Below are positions 12,800 to 25,680 of a stretch of 64,000 nucleotides of DNA, piece after piece. A program made the position numbers and the translations under genes. A model generated the notes under the pieces. It saw only the letters and a list, made by a program, of their open reading frames with translations, was not told the DNA's origin and made no database searches. Within the stretch, counting starts at the first letter, position 1, and every line of letters begins with the position of its first letter. The stretch comes from Lateolabrax maculatus (Eukaryota; Chordata; Actinopteri; Acropomatiformes; Lateolabracidae), in assembly GCA_031216445.1 (NCBI GenBank), contig CM062217.1, positions 25,165,001-25,229,000 of the forward strand, in the 5' to 3' direction.

Positions 12800-14440
12800 G
12801 TAAGTGGACTACTCGTTACTAGTACTTGTATACTAGTTTTGACCTTATGAGGTGCTGTTTGATGAAGGTTACCGGTTAAGATAACAAATAAATTGTCAAT
12901 AGATTGATATTGGTATTTTTTTTTTTAGAATGACCTTATTTTCTATTCTATATAAATAACCATCCACGGTAATGAACCTTACTTGTCGAAGAAAGTCCAG
13001 AATTTGTATTTCACACTCTGTTCTACCATTTGGCATCGTTATCTGCCCAGTGACACATTTACCAGATTGTGCTCCTTCTCCTTCGCTAGCTTGGTTGGTC
13101 TTGGTGACACTTTGTGACATTAGCTCGGTTCAGACTGCTGACTCACCCTCCTGCTCTGTGGAGCTTTCATGCTTGTTGGCAGGCTCATGTATTGACTTAC
13201 TCAATGCAGGTATCTGACTTTTGTTATTCTTAACTTATGTCATTTTCTTACTTACTGAAAACTGAATAAAACAGATGATTATATTATACTATTTTATATT
13301 GTATTGTTGTTTTTTTTTTTTTTATTGTGGGCAACAGAGTTAACCCAGTATTGTGTCTGTGCTATATTGTCCCCACACTGAGGTAAATTGTTAACTCGTG
13401 TTTTCCAGTCTGTATAATATCCAACATCCACCAGAGCAGAAAGATCTGGTTTAAAACGGAGTGAAGTCCAGGTAATTTTTCAGTCTCTGTAACGTCACAT
13501 ACCCATACCCAGACAGGTAGGTATGTGCCTGTACTGATTATGATGTATGATTAACACCGTGGTACAGGCTGTGGGCTACAGCAATGGAGGCTTGTCACAT
13601 TCCTGCGTTCCACCTACTGCAGGAAAGAAGTGCCTCAGCGCTGTTTCCTAATAATTCTCAGTGTTTGCTTTAATCCGCTTGAAGTGTAAGATGAGTGGGG
13701 TTTACTGCATTAGGGAATTTCACACAGTGTCAGGTATGTTTTGAAATGAAAGTGATGCTCATATACATAAAATGAAATATACGAGTGTTCTACGTATATG
13801 TTATCATTGCTCTGAAGTGCAAACTTTAGGGTAATATATGACTTTTTTTAAACTCTCAATTGGCCATTGCTATAACACCAGATTAGTTTTTCTTATACCA
13901 GCATATAACTAGCTCGAGAAGGCTTTTACATTTGCTGTTGGATATCAAATTCGCCCCAACGAGGCTGTAGCAGCAAAACCCCTGAATTTAATAAGGGTAC
14001 AATTGTTGCTTATGTTCTCAACTTTTCGTTTGTAAGTAAGTTAGTAAGTAAGTTTGTGTTATTTCTTCTTTCAGAAATTCCATAGTCTCCCTTTTTTTTC
14101 AATTAAAACTAATCCTCTGATTGATCAATAATGAAAGTGAATGTTATTGTTTTGCCAATCACTTTTTAAATGTTAAATGTCTGATGAACAAATCACCTGC
14201 CGACAGACAATCAAAACATTTGAAGCTATTTAAAAAGTGTTGGTTTGAAAAAATATATAGTGCCATCCTTATTACAATTTGCAAGTAGCAGCAACTAGGT
14301 CAAATATTCGTCAATATTGCTATTGCTGTTGGCATGTAAAAACAGCCATGTGTACTTCAAATTAAAATCTTTTGAAATGATTTGCAGTACAGTTTCCATC
14401 ACACCACAACCCGGATGGCAGTTCTTTTACCTGAAACTTG
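12800..14440. other. 5' part of the 24.7-kb nr6a1 intron
   Basis: Begins with the GTAAGT donor. AT-rich; T run at 13309-13323. No gene. Confidence 0.4.
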
Positions 14441-15200
14441 CATGTCAGCCTGCAGGCCCTCCTAAACGTTGACAGAGCCAGTCAGTTACCTCTTTGTCTC
14501 CACGCCCAAACAAGTGCGACCGGCCCTCTCTCCGAGTGTCCCTGCCTCCCTGATTAGAGGTCTCCTCAGGGCGTAATGACAGAATTGTGTTACTGTCAGT
14601 TCCTGCTGCTTGGAGTGGGCTAATAGTCATGTTAGCCCACGCAGCATGTCATTAGCTCTCCACCCGTAGCCCAATGAGGGGCAAGTCTGTCATTTCGAGG
14701 CTAAATCACAGGGCAGGCAGGCCGGAGATCACAGTCACACCGGTGCTCTGAAGCTCCAGCGATTCCGCCCACCATTCCCCGCCGCACTTAATATGCACCG
14801 ACTTACACATACTGTATTAACATGGAGGAATTACTGCAACATGGGCTAGAGGAGGCAAATGGAAGTCAAAGAGAGGCACTTTGATCCGCCACTGATACAG
14901 AGATCATTCCATCAAAATCGCAATTTGAAACACACTGCTCATTTCTGACTGTGATTGGATGATTCATGGTTATCACTCGGATGATTAGCAGGCTTGCGTA
15001 GCATCTATCAGAGCTTGGGCTAAGCTGCTTTGATTATTAGCCTCTAAGCCTTCCTTCCATGCTGGGCTTGTCGGTTACAGAGTGATGAGAAATTACACTG
15101 TCCTCACATTTGTATTAATCTAACTGTGCTTACTCGTCAAACTGATAATTGCGTCGCCCATACGGATCACCCCCTCAAGAATGTATTTGCAGTTGTTTCT
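14440..15200. promoter_or_regulatory. Candidate conserved intronic element (texture only)
   Basis: About 750 bases of high-complexity sequence without simple repeats. It has several ATTA and TGATT cores (TGATTGGATGATTCATGG, TGCTTTGATTATTAGCC) and a GC-rich first half. Such islands inside long introns of developmental regulators are often enhancers. The call rests on appearance and context only. Confidence 0.3.
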
Positions 15201-15999
15201 CTAGCCTTGCACATGCAAAAAACATTCCTCACACTTGTGTGTAATATTGCAGTCTATTAATCAATTATCACAGTGTAAATACTTACTTTATTAATTGAGT
15301 TATTTCCTCTCAAACCACAGTTTACGCCTCTCACATTTGTTTGGACTGGCTTATATAGGGTTCTATAGTCCCACTTAAAATTAGTCACAAGTGAGTATGC
15401 AAAGCTAACCTTTTAACAAAATCAAAGTAATCATCCATGCTAAAAGTTTGAAATTCCCAAAACTATTAGATGAAACTGACAGATAATCAGTCTGGACAGT
15501 GACAACAGCTACAAGTAAAAATCTCCTCTCCAAACGGGTTAGATTAGTTTCAGGTGTTCAGTTTCTCAGCCCAAGGGGATGCTAGCCTGACCTGGCACGT
15601 TCCGGCTCTTGTACTTCGTGGCATTCTAACCAATGTCAGTAGCCATGCGTGCCATTACATCTGAAACAGGTCTGTTTGTGATTTCAGTACACATTTTGAT
15701 GTTGAAAGTACTGCACTCTTAAAGATAGTGACGTCTTGTGGAATACAGTAACTACTAGGCAGGCTTTGGCGTGAAAATCAGCAGCCTGCATGGAGCATCT
15801 GTTACATGTATGCATGCCATATTGGAATCACTTCACCCTGTTTCTCCACACAATAAAAACTTCTGCACATTTTACAGCTTATTGGTCACAGTGGGCTTTT
15901 AATACCAACCACAACTTGCCCTGCAGCTGAAACTTCATGGGAAATAAGCTGAGCACGATATATTTAACAAATTTTCAGGCCTGTGGCTCCATAAGCAGA

Positions 16000-16365
16000 T
16001 AAGAAGTGGATCCGTTTTTGATCCACGTGAGCCAGATCTTAGCAAAGCTGTGGGTCGATCCTTCAGTCAGGGGGACGAGCTGATAATTACGAGCGAGCGT
16101 GACTGTGTTATACAATACACGCGTACATCTTTACTCAGCGCCATGACCTTCCCGGCCGAGATTCACGTCTGCCTAACTTTGCCCTTTAGTGGGGCATGTT
16201 GTGTAAGTGAAGGGGGCACAACGTGAATAACATTGGTATTTGCGCAACAGCCTGTGCTGAGTGGAGAGCTAACTGGAGCAGGAGAATGGCGCTGTTCGGC
16301 GAGGTTCACGGCTGTTATTCCTACAGGCCGTGAGCGTGAAAGGAGCTAATGCCATCTGACAGTTC
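16000..16365. promoter_or_regulatory. Candidate conserved intronic element with E-box and inverted repeat
   Basis: Complex sequence with CACGTG (16024-16029), a GTGGATC / GATCCAC inverted repeat (16006-16026), GATAAG and GATAATTACGAG motifs, and CpG-containing stretches. Regulatory function is inferred from texture. Confidence 0.28.
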
Positions 16366-16369
16366 TGGA

Positions 16370-16550
16370 GCAAGAAGAGGAGGGCTGGACAGAAAAGGAG
16401 GAGAGAGGGGGGGGTGTTAAGAGATAGAGTGGGATGGTGAAGGGGTGGGGGGGAGTATATGGGGGGGTGTTGGATGAGAGAGAAATAGGGGATAAGCTAG
16501 ATATGGACAAAAAGGGATGAGGGATATGGGAGGGGAAGGGCTAAAGAGGC
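16370..16550. repeat. Purine-rich G/A tract
   Basis: About 180 bases that are mostly G and A on the + strand, with several GGGG runs (for example GGGGTGGGGGGGAG, TATGGGGGGGTG). G-quadruplex or triplex formation is possible. Confidence 0.8.
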
Positions 16551-16559
16551 GATACTGTA

Positions 16560-18700
16560 GGGACCTCTATTGTTACCCGCTGTAGAAAATGGCCTCTGAG
16601 AGCCATCGCGTTTTATCAGTGTGACATATTAAAAGTCCAAATATTCCAACGCTTTCTCGAAATACGCAGATGAGGTCCGGTCCTCAAAGCAGGAGCTGAT
16701 AGGTTCGCATCTTTTAGTCTTAGATATTCTGTCACATACTTATCAGAGTGCAGCACCATCCATACTCCCCTGTGTGTTCGCACTGTGGGACGGATTCACT
16801 CCCGGCTGCCATTTTGAAAGATCTGCCTTTGAGGGAGTTCCAGAAACACTCTCAAAGCGTCACACACACATTTCCGTGAAATGTTTCTACCAAATTTGGG
16901 GGACTGGCCGGCCATGCAGATATAAGAACATTTCCATTTTGTGTTTTTTTTTCCCATTCATAAAAACGAGTTCTACTGCTTAAACGCTGACAGACAGACA
17001 AAAGATAGGAAAAGGAGGAGTGGCAGTGAAGAGATAGACAGCAGACAGATGGAGGGAAGAGGGAGTGGGAAGTGAGGTGGGATCCCACTGTAATTTGACA
17101 GGCTCCAGTCCCACTCAGGCTTCAGCAGCAGTTTTCGTGAAGGAGGCGTAGCAGACACCCTGCTGCCAACCTAACCTGTCATTACCGACATGGCAGAAAG
17201 AAGCAGAGATGCTGCGTCTCATTGTCTCATCCCCCATTTAAAAATTCACAGTCGGGTAATGCCAGATTCCTGTCCACTTGTGTCTTCATGGCACGTTGAG
17301 GGAAAAAACTGTCCTCAGATCTGTTAACTTAATTACACATTGACACATGGAAAGGATGAAAATGTGATCATTTACAAGCCTGCATAAGAGTTGTTGTACT
17401 AACTATGCTTAACACAAAATCAATAATGTTTTCATTTACCAGCAGTAGCCAACAATTTTATCTCCTGTGAGGAATATTTCTAGTATTATTCAATATTTAT
17501 TTATTTTTTCACGACTGGGCTCATTGGCTCTAGCGTTGTAACTGTCACTTATTAATATCAAACTGTTAACTTTCAATTCAAATTAGACAAGCGGGGATAA
17601 CCCTTTCCAGAGACTTTACCCCAGCAGCAGTGATAAACTTCCATCAGCTGCTGGGTGCAGACGTTTCATGTCAGTAGGGTTACATGAGGTTTTGGGTGGG
17701 GTCTCCACTGTGAAGCTACCTCGAAAACCTGATTGTAGTGGTTTATGTTTGGGCTTGCCTGCATTTGTTTGATCTGTGTGAGGATTCTCAACCACCTTTT
17801 GAATCACTGTACAGCTTAGTCTTAGAAATATCTGGCACGAAAGCTAGACACCTACAAAACACAGTCACAGAGAGCCATGAACATAATTTTCTGCCTCCAA
17901 AATGGACATATCATGTTTACTAACACAAACCATACTTTGGCTTTTGAGAGCTGGAGCAAAATTTGTAGTTTGATCCAGAATATTCAGCCACCACTGACGG
18001 AGAAACCACTTCTGTTAACAGAAACCAAGCAACATCAAAGGTGGTGTTGGTTGTTTGGCAGCAGATAAGACGATTAGGAGTTGGAGCCCCCTCAGCACTC
18101 TCCATCATTAAAGCTGCTGGCCCACATCTATAGATTATAATGGCTGCTCGGCTGCATCTCAGGTCGCACGTTGCTCCACTTTGATCAGCCTGTTGGTATT
18201 TGTGAGCGAACAAGTCAGCTCATGCTGCTGACATATCTGGCTCTTTGTCTGCTGACAGAAAGCTCACAGAGGCTCCATGTTTGTATGATACTGCCCTCTG
18301 GTGGGGAGGTGTGGTGCTGCCAAAAGCCCTTAAACGCCCAGCACCACCACCATCACGCCTTCTGATCGTTTGATGGTGCTGCATTCATGACAGAGAGGAA
18401 TAATGGATTCAGTGGAATGATGGCTTAAATGTAAACTTGTTTATAGCGGAGTGGTCATTGGTTGCCTTCTATAAGTGCATAAGAGATGAAAATATTTTCA
18501 TGTCTGCTTTCTCCCAGTGGACTTGTATACAGTGAAATATCTTAGTTTTTAACTATTGGCATTAATGGTATTAAACACTTCATGCAGTTTGTCAATTTTC
18601 AAGCTGCACTTACTCATTCAGTTTTATAGCATCTTCTTAATTATCAGAGCTCGATTGCATTTTCTTCTTAAAGGAACCATTTGATCATACTACTGTAGTT
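16560..18700. other. Non-coding intron
   Basis: No gene. Contains a second shorter purine stretch (about 16985-17080) and a CTCF-like motif at 18290-18304. Confidence 0.4.
18290..18304 (-). promoter_or_regulatory. CTCF-like motif
   Basis: The minus strand reads CCACCAGAGGGCAGT, an excellent match to the vertebrate CTCF core. Binding is not shown. Confidence 0.45.
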
Positions 18701-18714
18701 TTTTAGTTAATTTT

Positions 18715-18795
18715 TTTTTTTGTTTGTTTTCAATGTAAAGCCCTTTGAGTTTACTTGTAATGCAATGTGCTATATAAATAAAATTGCCATTCACG
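18715..18795 (+). repeat. LINE/SINE-type 3' tail fragment
   Basis: AAAGCCCTTTGAGTTTACTT followed by GTGCTATATAAATAAAATTG is typical of 3' ends of fish non-LTR elements. Only the tail is present; no coding part is seen. Confidence 0.55.
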
Positions 18796-18799
18796 TTGC

Positions 18800-20260
18800 C
18801 ATAGTTCTTAAACAGTGAAGTCAGTACTGAGAAATGCTTGAAAATTATTGTGAAACTATGAGCCAGGAACCACCCCTCAGTCTTGTGACAAAGGCATGAT
18901 TTAACCTTTGACCTCCCCTTATGCTGACTTGGCCCACTGTTCTCACTGCCTCTCAGTCTGACTCAGTTTAGGTGAATTCCAGGAAAGTTCACTTCTTTAT
19001 ACCTGTAATTTTAAAAACTAGAAAACAAAGTCAGATTATTAGCGCTGAAACAATTGTGTCAGTAATCCAAGTTCTTCTGTCATATTAAATAAAAATGAAA
19101 TCCTCTGCATCTTTGGACTCACAAGACTAAATAAGTTGTTTGAATCCCTCACTTTGGCCTATGATCAGCATTCATTTTTTAAGGGGGCTTTTTAGTGGAC
19201 AAAACAACTAATAAAATAAAATAATTCATTAATTTATAGATGTCATATCGACCAAAGTAATTAACGTAACAGATAATTTTAGGTGTTAAAATGTAATCTT
19301 ATGGATGAAATGAGCATTTTTCTCTAGCAAAAGATCTCATTTTGAACTTTTTATGTTACGTTTGCATGTTATTTGTAACATCATTTCCTTGTGGTATGTT
19401 TTAGTCCTCCAGTAAGATTGGTGAATGGTTGCCACATTGATGTAACCGCTCATCCACATTCCTACAACGTAATGTGAATATCTTAATACTCTTATCCAGG
19501 GTTACTTTCAGTGATCCGACTATAACACATGCAGGGCAGGTTGAAGGAGAGTGGGTATTAAAAAAGTCAATTATAACACTTTATCGCAGAATAACTGGAG
19601 TGCAGTGAACATCACAGACTGGTGGGATGAGAGAGTGGAAGAGAATGTTTCCTTTGAACGTCTGCATGTTAGTGATATTGGCCTTTTTCACAGCAGACCT
19701 TTTGACTCATAGCTGAAAAATCCCAGGTGTTACAGTGGGACAGTGAGCCAGCATGTACAGTACCATGGCTCTGAAACTGAAAGAGCGTAATGGAATTCAG
19801 TAAAAGTCACAGCACAAGTCAGAATTGAATGCTGAAAGGCTACAGCAGCACAACGTTATGGTAAAGAGAGAGAATAAATATGTGCCCTTTTCAACAGAGC
19901 ACAGTAATAAATTAGACATTTAATCATCATCTCTTTTTGCATAAAGACAATAAAATATTTTTAATAAACAAGAAAATACAGTGAATTAAGTCATTTTAAT
20001 TGGCCTTTCATCACTTATTCATTTTAATGGAGCCAGCCTATCAGTGCAGCAGGGGGGCCAATGCAGGGGACTGGCAAAACAACACAGGGTCATCTGGCAA
20101 AAAAGTTGACCCTAGCTTAACTTTTGTTTTGCCTAGGGGCCCCATAACAGGTTAATCCGGCCCTGTCCAAGAAATCCGCTTACTTACAGTATGTTGGCAA
20201 ACAGGAATTGAATGAGAGTTACAATCTATTTTTACTCTACTTGCACTGTATACAGTAATA
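18800..20260. other. AT-rich non-coding intron
   Basis: No gene. A near-DR1 nuclear-receptor motif, TAACCT-T-TGACCT, lies at 18902-18914. The stretch at about 20090-20165 (CCTAGGGGCCCCATAACAGG) may be a degraded repeat. Confidence 0.4.
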
Positions 20261-20261
20261 G

Positions 20262-20640
20262 GCGTCAAGTCAAGTCAATTTTATTTGTAAAGTGCCAAAT
20301 CATAACAAAAGTTATCTCAAGACGCTTTCACATAGAGTAGGTCTAGACCATACTCTTTAAAATATTATTTACAGAGACCCAACAGTTCCCACCATGAGCA
20401 GCACTTGGTGACAGTGGCGAGAAAAAACTCCCTTTTAACAGGTAGAAACCTCGAGCAGAACCAGGCTCTGGGTGGGCAGCCATCTGCATCGACCCAGTTG
20501 GGTTGAAAGGGGAGGAGAGAGGGGGAGAGGGGAGACAGAGCAGGAGGAGAGACAACAAATCAGACTAATAATAATAACAACTGCAGCAGTGAGTGTGGAG
20601 CAGGAACATGGGGACAGTAGACGGTCAGTAACAGGATTGT
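20262..20640 (+). repeat. Teleost interspersed repeat (TTTATTTGTAAAGTGCC / GAGAAAAAACTCCC family)
   Basis: Landmarks in order are CAATTTTATTTGTAAAGTGC, TCATAACAAAAGTTATCTCA, GACAGTGGCGAGAAAAAACT, CCCTTTTAACAGGTAGAAAC and CAGAACCAGGCTCTGGGTGG. This layout is very common in fish genomes. No transposase is present; I do not assign a family name. The open frames here are repeat-derived. Confidence 0.7.
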
Positions 20641-21339
20641 ATATTATTCTGGCCTGCATGGTGAAATTGACAGTTGGATTTAAAGGATCCACTAGTGAAA
20701 AGAAAAGGTGGTTGTCATCAGTTAAGGTTTCTACTGTAAAATAAGTTTCATTATCCATGTAGCTTATGCAAGAACAGAAAACGCTCTTCTCTAACAGATA
20801 GATGCACCAAAGTCATATATTTATCAGACTGAAATAATAGGAAACAAAACAGTAGAATCTATTGATAATTCTTCCCTGTCAGAACAATTAAAAGCATGAT
20901 AAATAGCCATTGAGGATGGCTCTTGTGAGTGGCTGTTTTAGTGGTCATTAACTCCAAGATGGTGGCCAGGGCACCTCAGTTTTATATGCCCTTTGGAAGT
21001 TCAGGCAGGGAACAGCTGCATTGATTTGCTGGTCATCACGGCCCCAAAAAGCAAATGCATCCGGAGAATGTAACACAGATCATTGTAAATCTAATCTGCA
21101 GGAGTGGACACGACCCGAAATTCCGAGGTCAGCTCCCATACAGCAGTGTTCACCTCGAACAAACAGAGCCAGCCGCCTCTGAGGTGACTCAGAAACCTGA
21201 CAGCACAACAGTAAGCGACCAACTGTGCATCATGTGGAGAGACAGTCCATGTAAGAAAGCCTGTGGTCTACTGAGGGCACACCTACTGACACTGATAGCA
21301 GGCAGTGAACAGACTATTTAATAGGTCATAAACATAACT

Positions 21340-21680
21340 ACTCAGTTCATCTTGTGGTACCCAAGCTTTTTGGGTGGGCCCCCTTAAGACAAATCAATGC
21401 CTACTTGTGCCCCCGCATCACAGGGTATGGCCATAGTCTGGAAATGACTTATGAACAGTTAGAATTTTCAGTTTTCTTTATTTGAAGGATTTTCTGAGTA
21501 GTATTCAAACAAGCTAAATTAGGCAAAAGTCAAGACAAACAAATAAAATAAATAAAAGATATGATTTTGTGGTAGAAACATATTTTTTTCGTTTATCTTT
21601 TGATCATATTATGACCCTTCAGGTTTATCTTGGGACCCCTTGGGGGGTTTCCAGTTTGGGAACCATTGATTTAACCGATC
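21340..21680 (+). repeat. Degraded interspersed repeat ending CAGTTTGGGAACCATTG
   Basis: Starts near GGTACCCAAGCTTTTTGGGT and ends CCAGTTTGGGAACCATTGAT. The ends are approximate inverted repeats of each other (CCCAAGC...TTTGGG), as in non-autonomous DNA transposons. Family not assigned. Confidence 0.5.
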
Positions 21681-24000
21681 AATTGATTGACAGAGGGACA
21701 CTCAGTGACTATTTTGATAATTGATTAATCATTCTCTCCCATGTATCAGTTAGAAATACCAAGCATGTCCTGGTTCACGTGTCCAGCTGATCAAATGCAA
21801 AGATTTTCTTGCTTTTTTTTCAGCTTGATATAATAATAAATAATAAAAAACTGTTCATCAGCTGATTTTTTTTCTTCTTTGAAACAACATGAACACATTT
21901 CCATTTCCAAGATGAATGAAATTACTTTTTGAATAACTACAGCAAACATTTTGAATATTTACATTCATATCTTTAAAGAAAATAGTAAACCTTATCAATT
22001 CCCATAGAGAAAATACCAACTAAGTCTGCATGACATGGCCAAGAATTGTATCACAATGTGTATTTTTATATTGATATATGTTGATTTATAATTCTCATGA
22101 TATATATTTAATAACAATAATAATGCTCAATTTACAGTTTTCTCCTCAGGACTTAACCTTAAAGAAACCAGAAGGTTAATTATAGTTTATTTTATACAGT
22201 TATTTTTGTCAGAACAACAAACATTCAACAGAACCTACGTAGCTTGATGTTAAACACTGAATGAATACAATATAATAGTAATATAGTAAATATGCAACTA
22301 CCGTGATTCCCATCACATCAAAGGCCTTGTTTCAAACATTTTAGAGGTAGTATACTGAATACTGATTAAAGAAAAATAATCCGTTGAATTTCCTCTTCAT
22401 TCCGGGTGGCAGTAGTGAGTCAAAACCAAATAGGAAGTGGAAACTCAACATAATCAGTATCCAGCATTACTTTCCTTTCTGTCATTTTGCTAATTTTATT
22501 GTGGTTGATTATGACAACCATAGACTTTGCTTAACAATGCCTTAGTTTTTGGTGCTTTTAGTAAACGCAATGTGATCCAACAGCTTCTGTAATCTAAACA
22601 AGGACATCACTACAGCTGGAAAATGCTGCCAGTTAACATGTTGGTTGAGCCTTACTAAATATATATAATGTCATTTAGGGAAAGATTGAATAACACCAGC
22701 TTTAACCTTAATGAATAATACAACCTTGTTTTCCTTTATCATCGTTATCGCGGAAAAAGTTACCAAGAAAATGATCAAGATCGTTTTATCGCCCAGCTCT
22801 AACAAACTTTTTCCCAGCTGTTAACAATCTGAACATCAACTTGAGTCCCTTTTACTGTATTAATGCTGTTATTTTCTCTTTCTGTTTAGTGCATAGGTAC
22901 AAAATACAATTACACGTGACCTTTTTCCTTTGTTGTTCTTCCTGCTTGGTCTTCTAAAGGACATCTTTTCTGTTAAGGGACATTCCTGAAAAGGTCTTGC
23001 TGGCTTTCAGGCAGGGTGAGGCAGGTGATTTCAGGATTTTGCCAACAAACCGACACCCAAAAGCTCTGGAAGAAAAAGAAAAGTAGGAACCTTGGTCCTA
23101 TCAGAGGTGGAAGCCATTAACTCCTTCCTAAAATTGAATAAAAGGTCAACGGGGACTCATGTCTCTCTCTTGCTCTGTTTATATATAGTATATTTAGTAT
23201 AGGCAGCAGGTCCTATAGTATGTTTTTATCTGCAGTGGGATGGTGAATGTCTGGAAGTGCTTTGGAAGAGCTAATGATCCTTCTTTCACCCATAAACACT
23301 GATTGTTCTTCTATGATACTCAGGAAATACATCAATGCTGCGGCATGCTTTGGAGAGTTATAATGTATTTATGCGTATTTGGAGGAGAACAAGAGCAGTG
23401 TGGCCTATTCCTGTTTTTCTTGAAGCTCTTTGTCTGAAGAGTGGAGAGGTCTGGCCTGTGTGAGCGTGTGCAGAGGGGGGAGGGGAGCTCAAACAAAAGA
23501 AATGCCCTTTGTTACTCTAATGTTTAGAGAAATGCAGAAAACAAGCCACAAAACAACTCATTCGAGCTGACATCGAATCAAATTAGCATTTCAGCTAAGA
23601 ACTTTGGCTGGTTTAAAAGGGCTTCGCTGTATGTGTGTGAGAGCAGGAAAGTCCAGAACACAAGAACAAACATCCTGTATCAGGAATTCTCAGGCTGCCT
23701 GAGGCTGATTTGAGATCACATTTTCACTTTAAATACTCTTTTCATCTCTGACAGATGCAACAACATGCCTTTAGAAGTTTGCTAAGTCTTTTAATATCAG
23801 TGTCAAATGAAAAACTTTTCTGTGTCAGTACTGGATTTTTGAGGCAGAAGTCAATATCCTGCCTTTAATAATCCAATTTAAAGTTAAACAAACATTTTTG
23901 ATAAATTTTAGTAATTAAAGAATTGTGACAAATATTTAAAGTGTGGGATAATTCACATTAAAACAAAAAACTATTTCATCTCTGTATTGGTATTTCTGCA
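21680..24000. other. AT-rich non-coding intron
   Basis: No gene or named repeat. Scattered TTAA and ATATAT stretches. Confidence 0.4.
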
Positions 24001-24059
24001 TTTTCTTCTTCTTCAGCCACCATATATGACAATACCAAAGCTAAAATCATTTACCATGT

Positions 24060-24310
24060 CATTTGAAATTTTTCCATACTAGTGCCGATATGTAACCTAA
24101 TACCAAAACCATACTTTTTGTCCAGTAACGTACCGTGAGAATATATATGTGTGTGTCATATTTACAAGGGTGCTCCTAAACTGCAAAATCGTGATTCAAA
24201 TCAGGAACTGTCTGATCAAAGAATAAAAATCTGACCTGACATACTTTACAAAAGTTTGAGGTCCAATACCCAGCCCCAGTGCCAGTATATCAGTTTGGAG
24301 TCTAGTATAA
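24060..24310 (-). repeat. Interspersed repeat copy, inverted relative to 29630
   Basis: The reverse complement shares TTATTCTTTGATCAGA, TTCCTGAT, GCAGTTT and GGGGCTGGGTATT with 29633-29820, in the same order. It is a non-coding repeat family with copies in opposite orientation. Confidence 0.6.
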
Positions 24311-24719
24311 AAGCAGTTTATGTATTTTGAGTTTTATTATTATTTGCCCAAAGCCGCATGGACAGCTCAACAGCTACTGTTTGGCAGGTTGGCTGAAGCA
24401 GCTTTTTAAAGTTAGTTTCATGTTGATCATTGTGAATTATGTTCTAAATGTATCATTTATTTGTGTCAAACTCTACAACAGTTGTAATGTGATGTGGGAT
24501 TTTAAAACCCCATTTAACGTTTACACTTTTAATTTAAAATAATCTGTAGTGAAGTAATTAGTGCAATTAACTGCAAAGGCAACTCAAATTAAAAAAGCAT
24601 GTGGTCAATTTCGCTTCTTGTGCTGACTGCATTTTGCTTTTCAAAGGCCCACAAATCAAAAGATATAAACATATTATCAATAACTGACATCAACAATATG
24701 CTCCATGTTCAACAAGAAA

Positions 24720-25680
24720 TTGTGTCATTTTAGAGAGGCTATCCTATATGAAGTAGTATTAGCATTGTAAGTGTCCGAAGGCCGTACCAGCCCTATGTCC
24801 TTCATGTCTTGATGAGTGGCCCCCTGGCCTAGTCTCAGGTAGATCTTCTCGCCCCATCTCGCAGATAACCAGCAGTGCGCCCGTGCTGTACCAGCTCCAA
24901 TTGACTTCAAGGTTAAAGGCAACATGGCTGATTATGCTGTTCATCTTTGCCGCATAGGAATAAAGGTGCTAAGGTCAAGGGTGACATATGGCAGTTCCCC
25001 CTCGGTTCGGCTCAGGTTTGATTTCCTATTAGTATCAACAAGCAAGGTTATGCCATTCGGACTGAATCTGTTATTTATTTAGTTTTAAATCTTTGCATCC
25101 AAATAAATAACTGTATTCCCACAGGGTGTCCTGTCTCAGAATAACCTTTTAAAAATGTCTCTGTTAACCAGCAACCTAATGGTAAACAAAAAGCCAGTTA
25201 AACTATGAGAACCGTCGTAAAGATTTATGTCAGGTTGAAAGAACGTCTGCGTGTATAAGGTAGATTTAGGTGGATTTACTTTTCCATGTTCCCCAGCCGT
25301 TAACTCTTGGTGAGCTATAAAGAATATTAATACTGAAATCTGCATGTAAACACGTATCCAATTACAACACCTTGGCCAGGTCCCTCCTATAAGCCTTGCC
25401 TTTGACACAGTGACATATGGTTACAGACTCTTATGGTATTAGTGTAAAGCAAACTGGGAGAGGGCGAGACTGCCTTTGATCACACCCACAGGTTACGTTA
25501 CCTGCTTACAAACTCGCCCGGCATGACAGCTCCAATGCCGTTTCTGTGAATCCTCACAAGCCCAGCGTCGTGTGTCAGTTTCCCAGCTGCCTGTATGCAG
25601 TCACATGAGCTATCTCTTCTCTGTAGGGCATTTGAATGTGAAAAGCTTCTTATATGTGACTTAGTGTGGCCGGGTTATTA
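24720..25680. promoter_or_regulatory. Candidate regulatory stretch (texture only)
   Basis: Repeat-free sequence between AT-rich blocks. It includes AGGTCAAGGGTGA at about 24972, an imperfect nuclear-receptor direct repeat, and TTCAAGGTTAAAGG at about 24908. No conservation data are available. Confidence 0.2.

Noticed and set aside
20343..20758. Open frames on both strands near 20.5 kb
   Set aside because: They lie in an interspersed repeat with no transposase or reverse-transcriptase motif.
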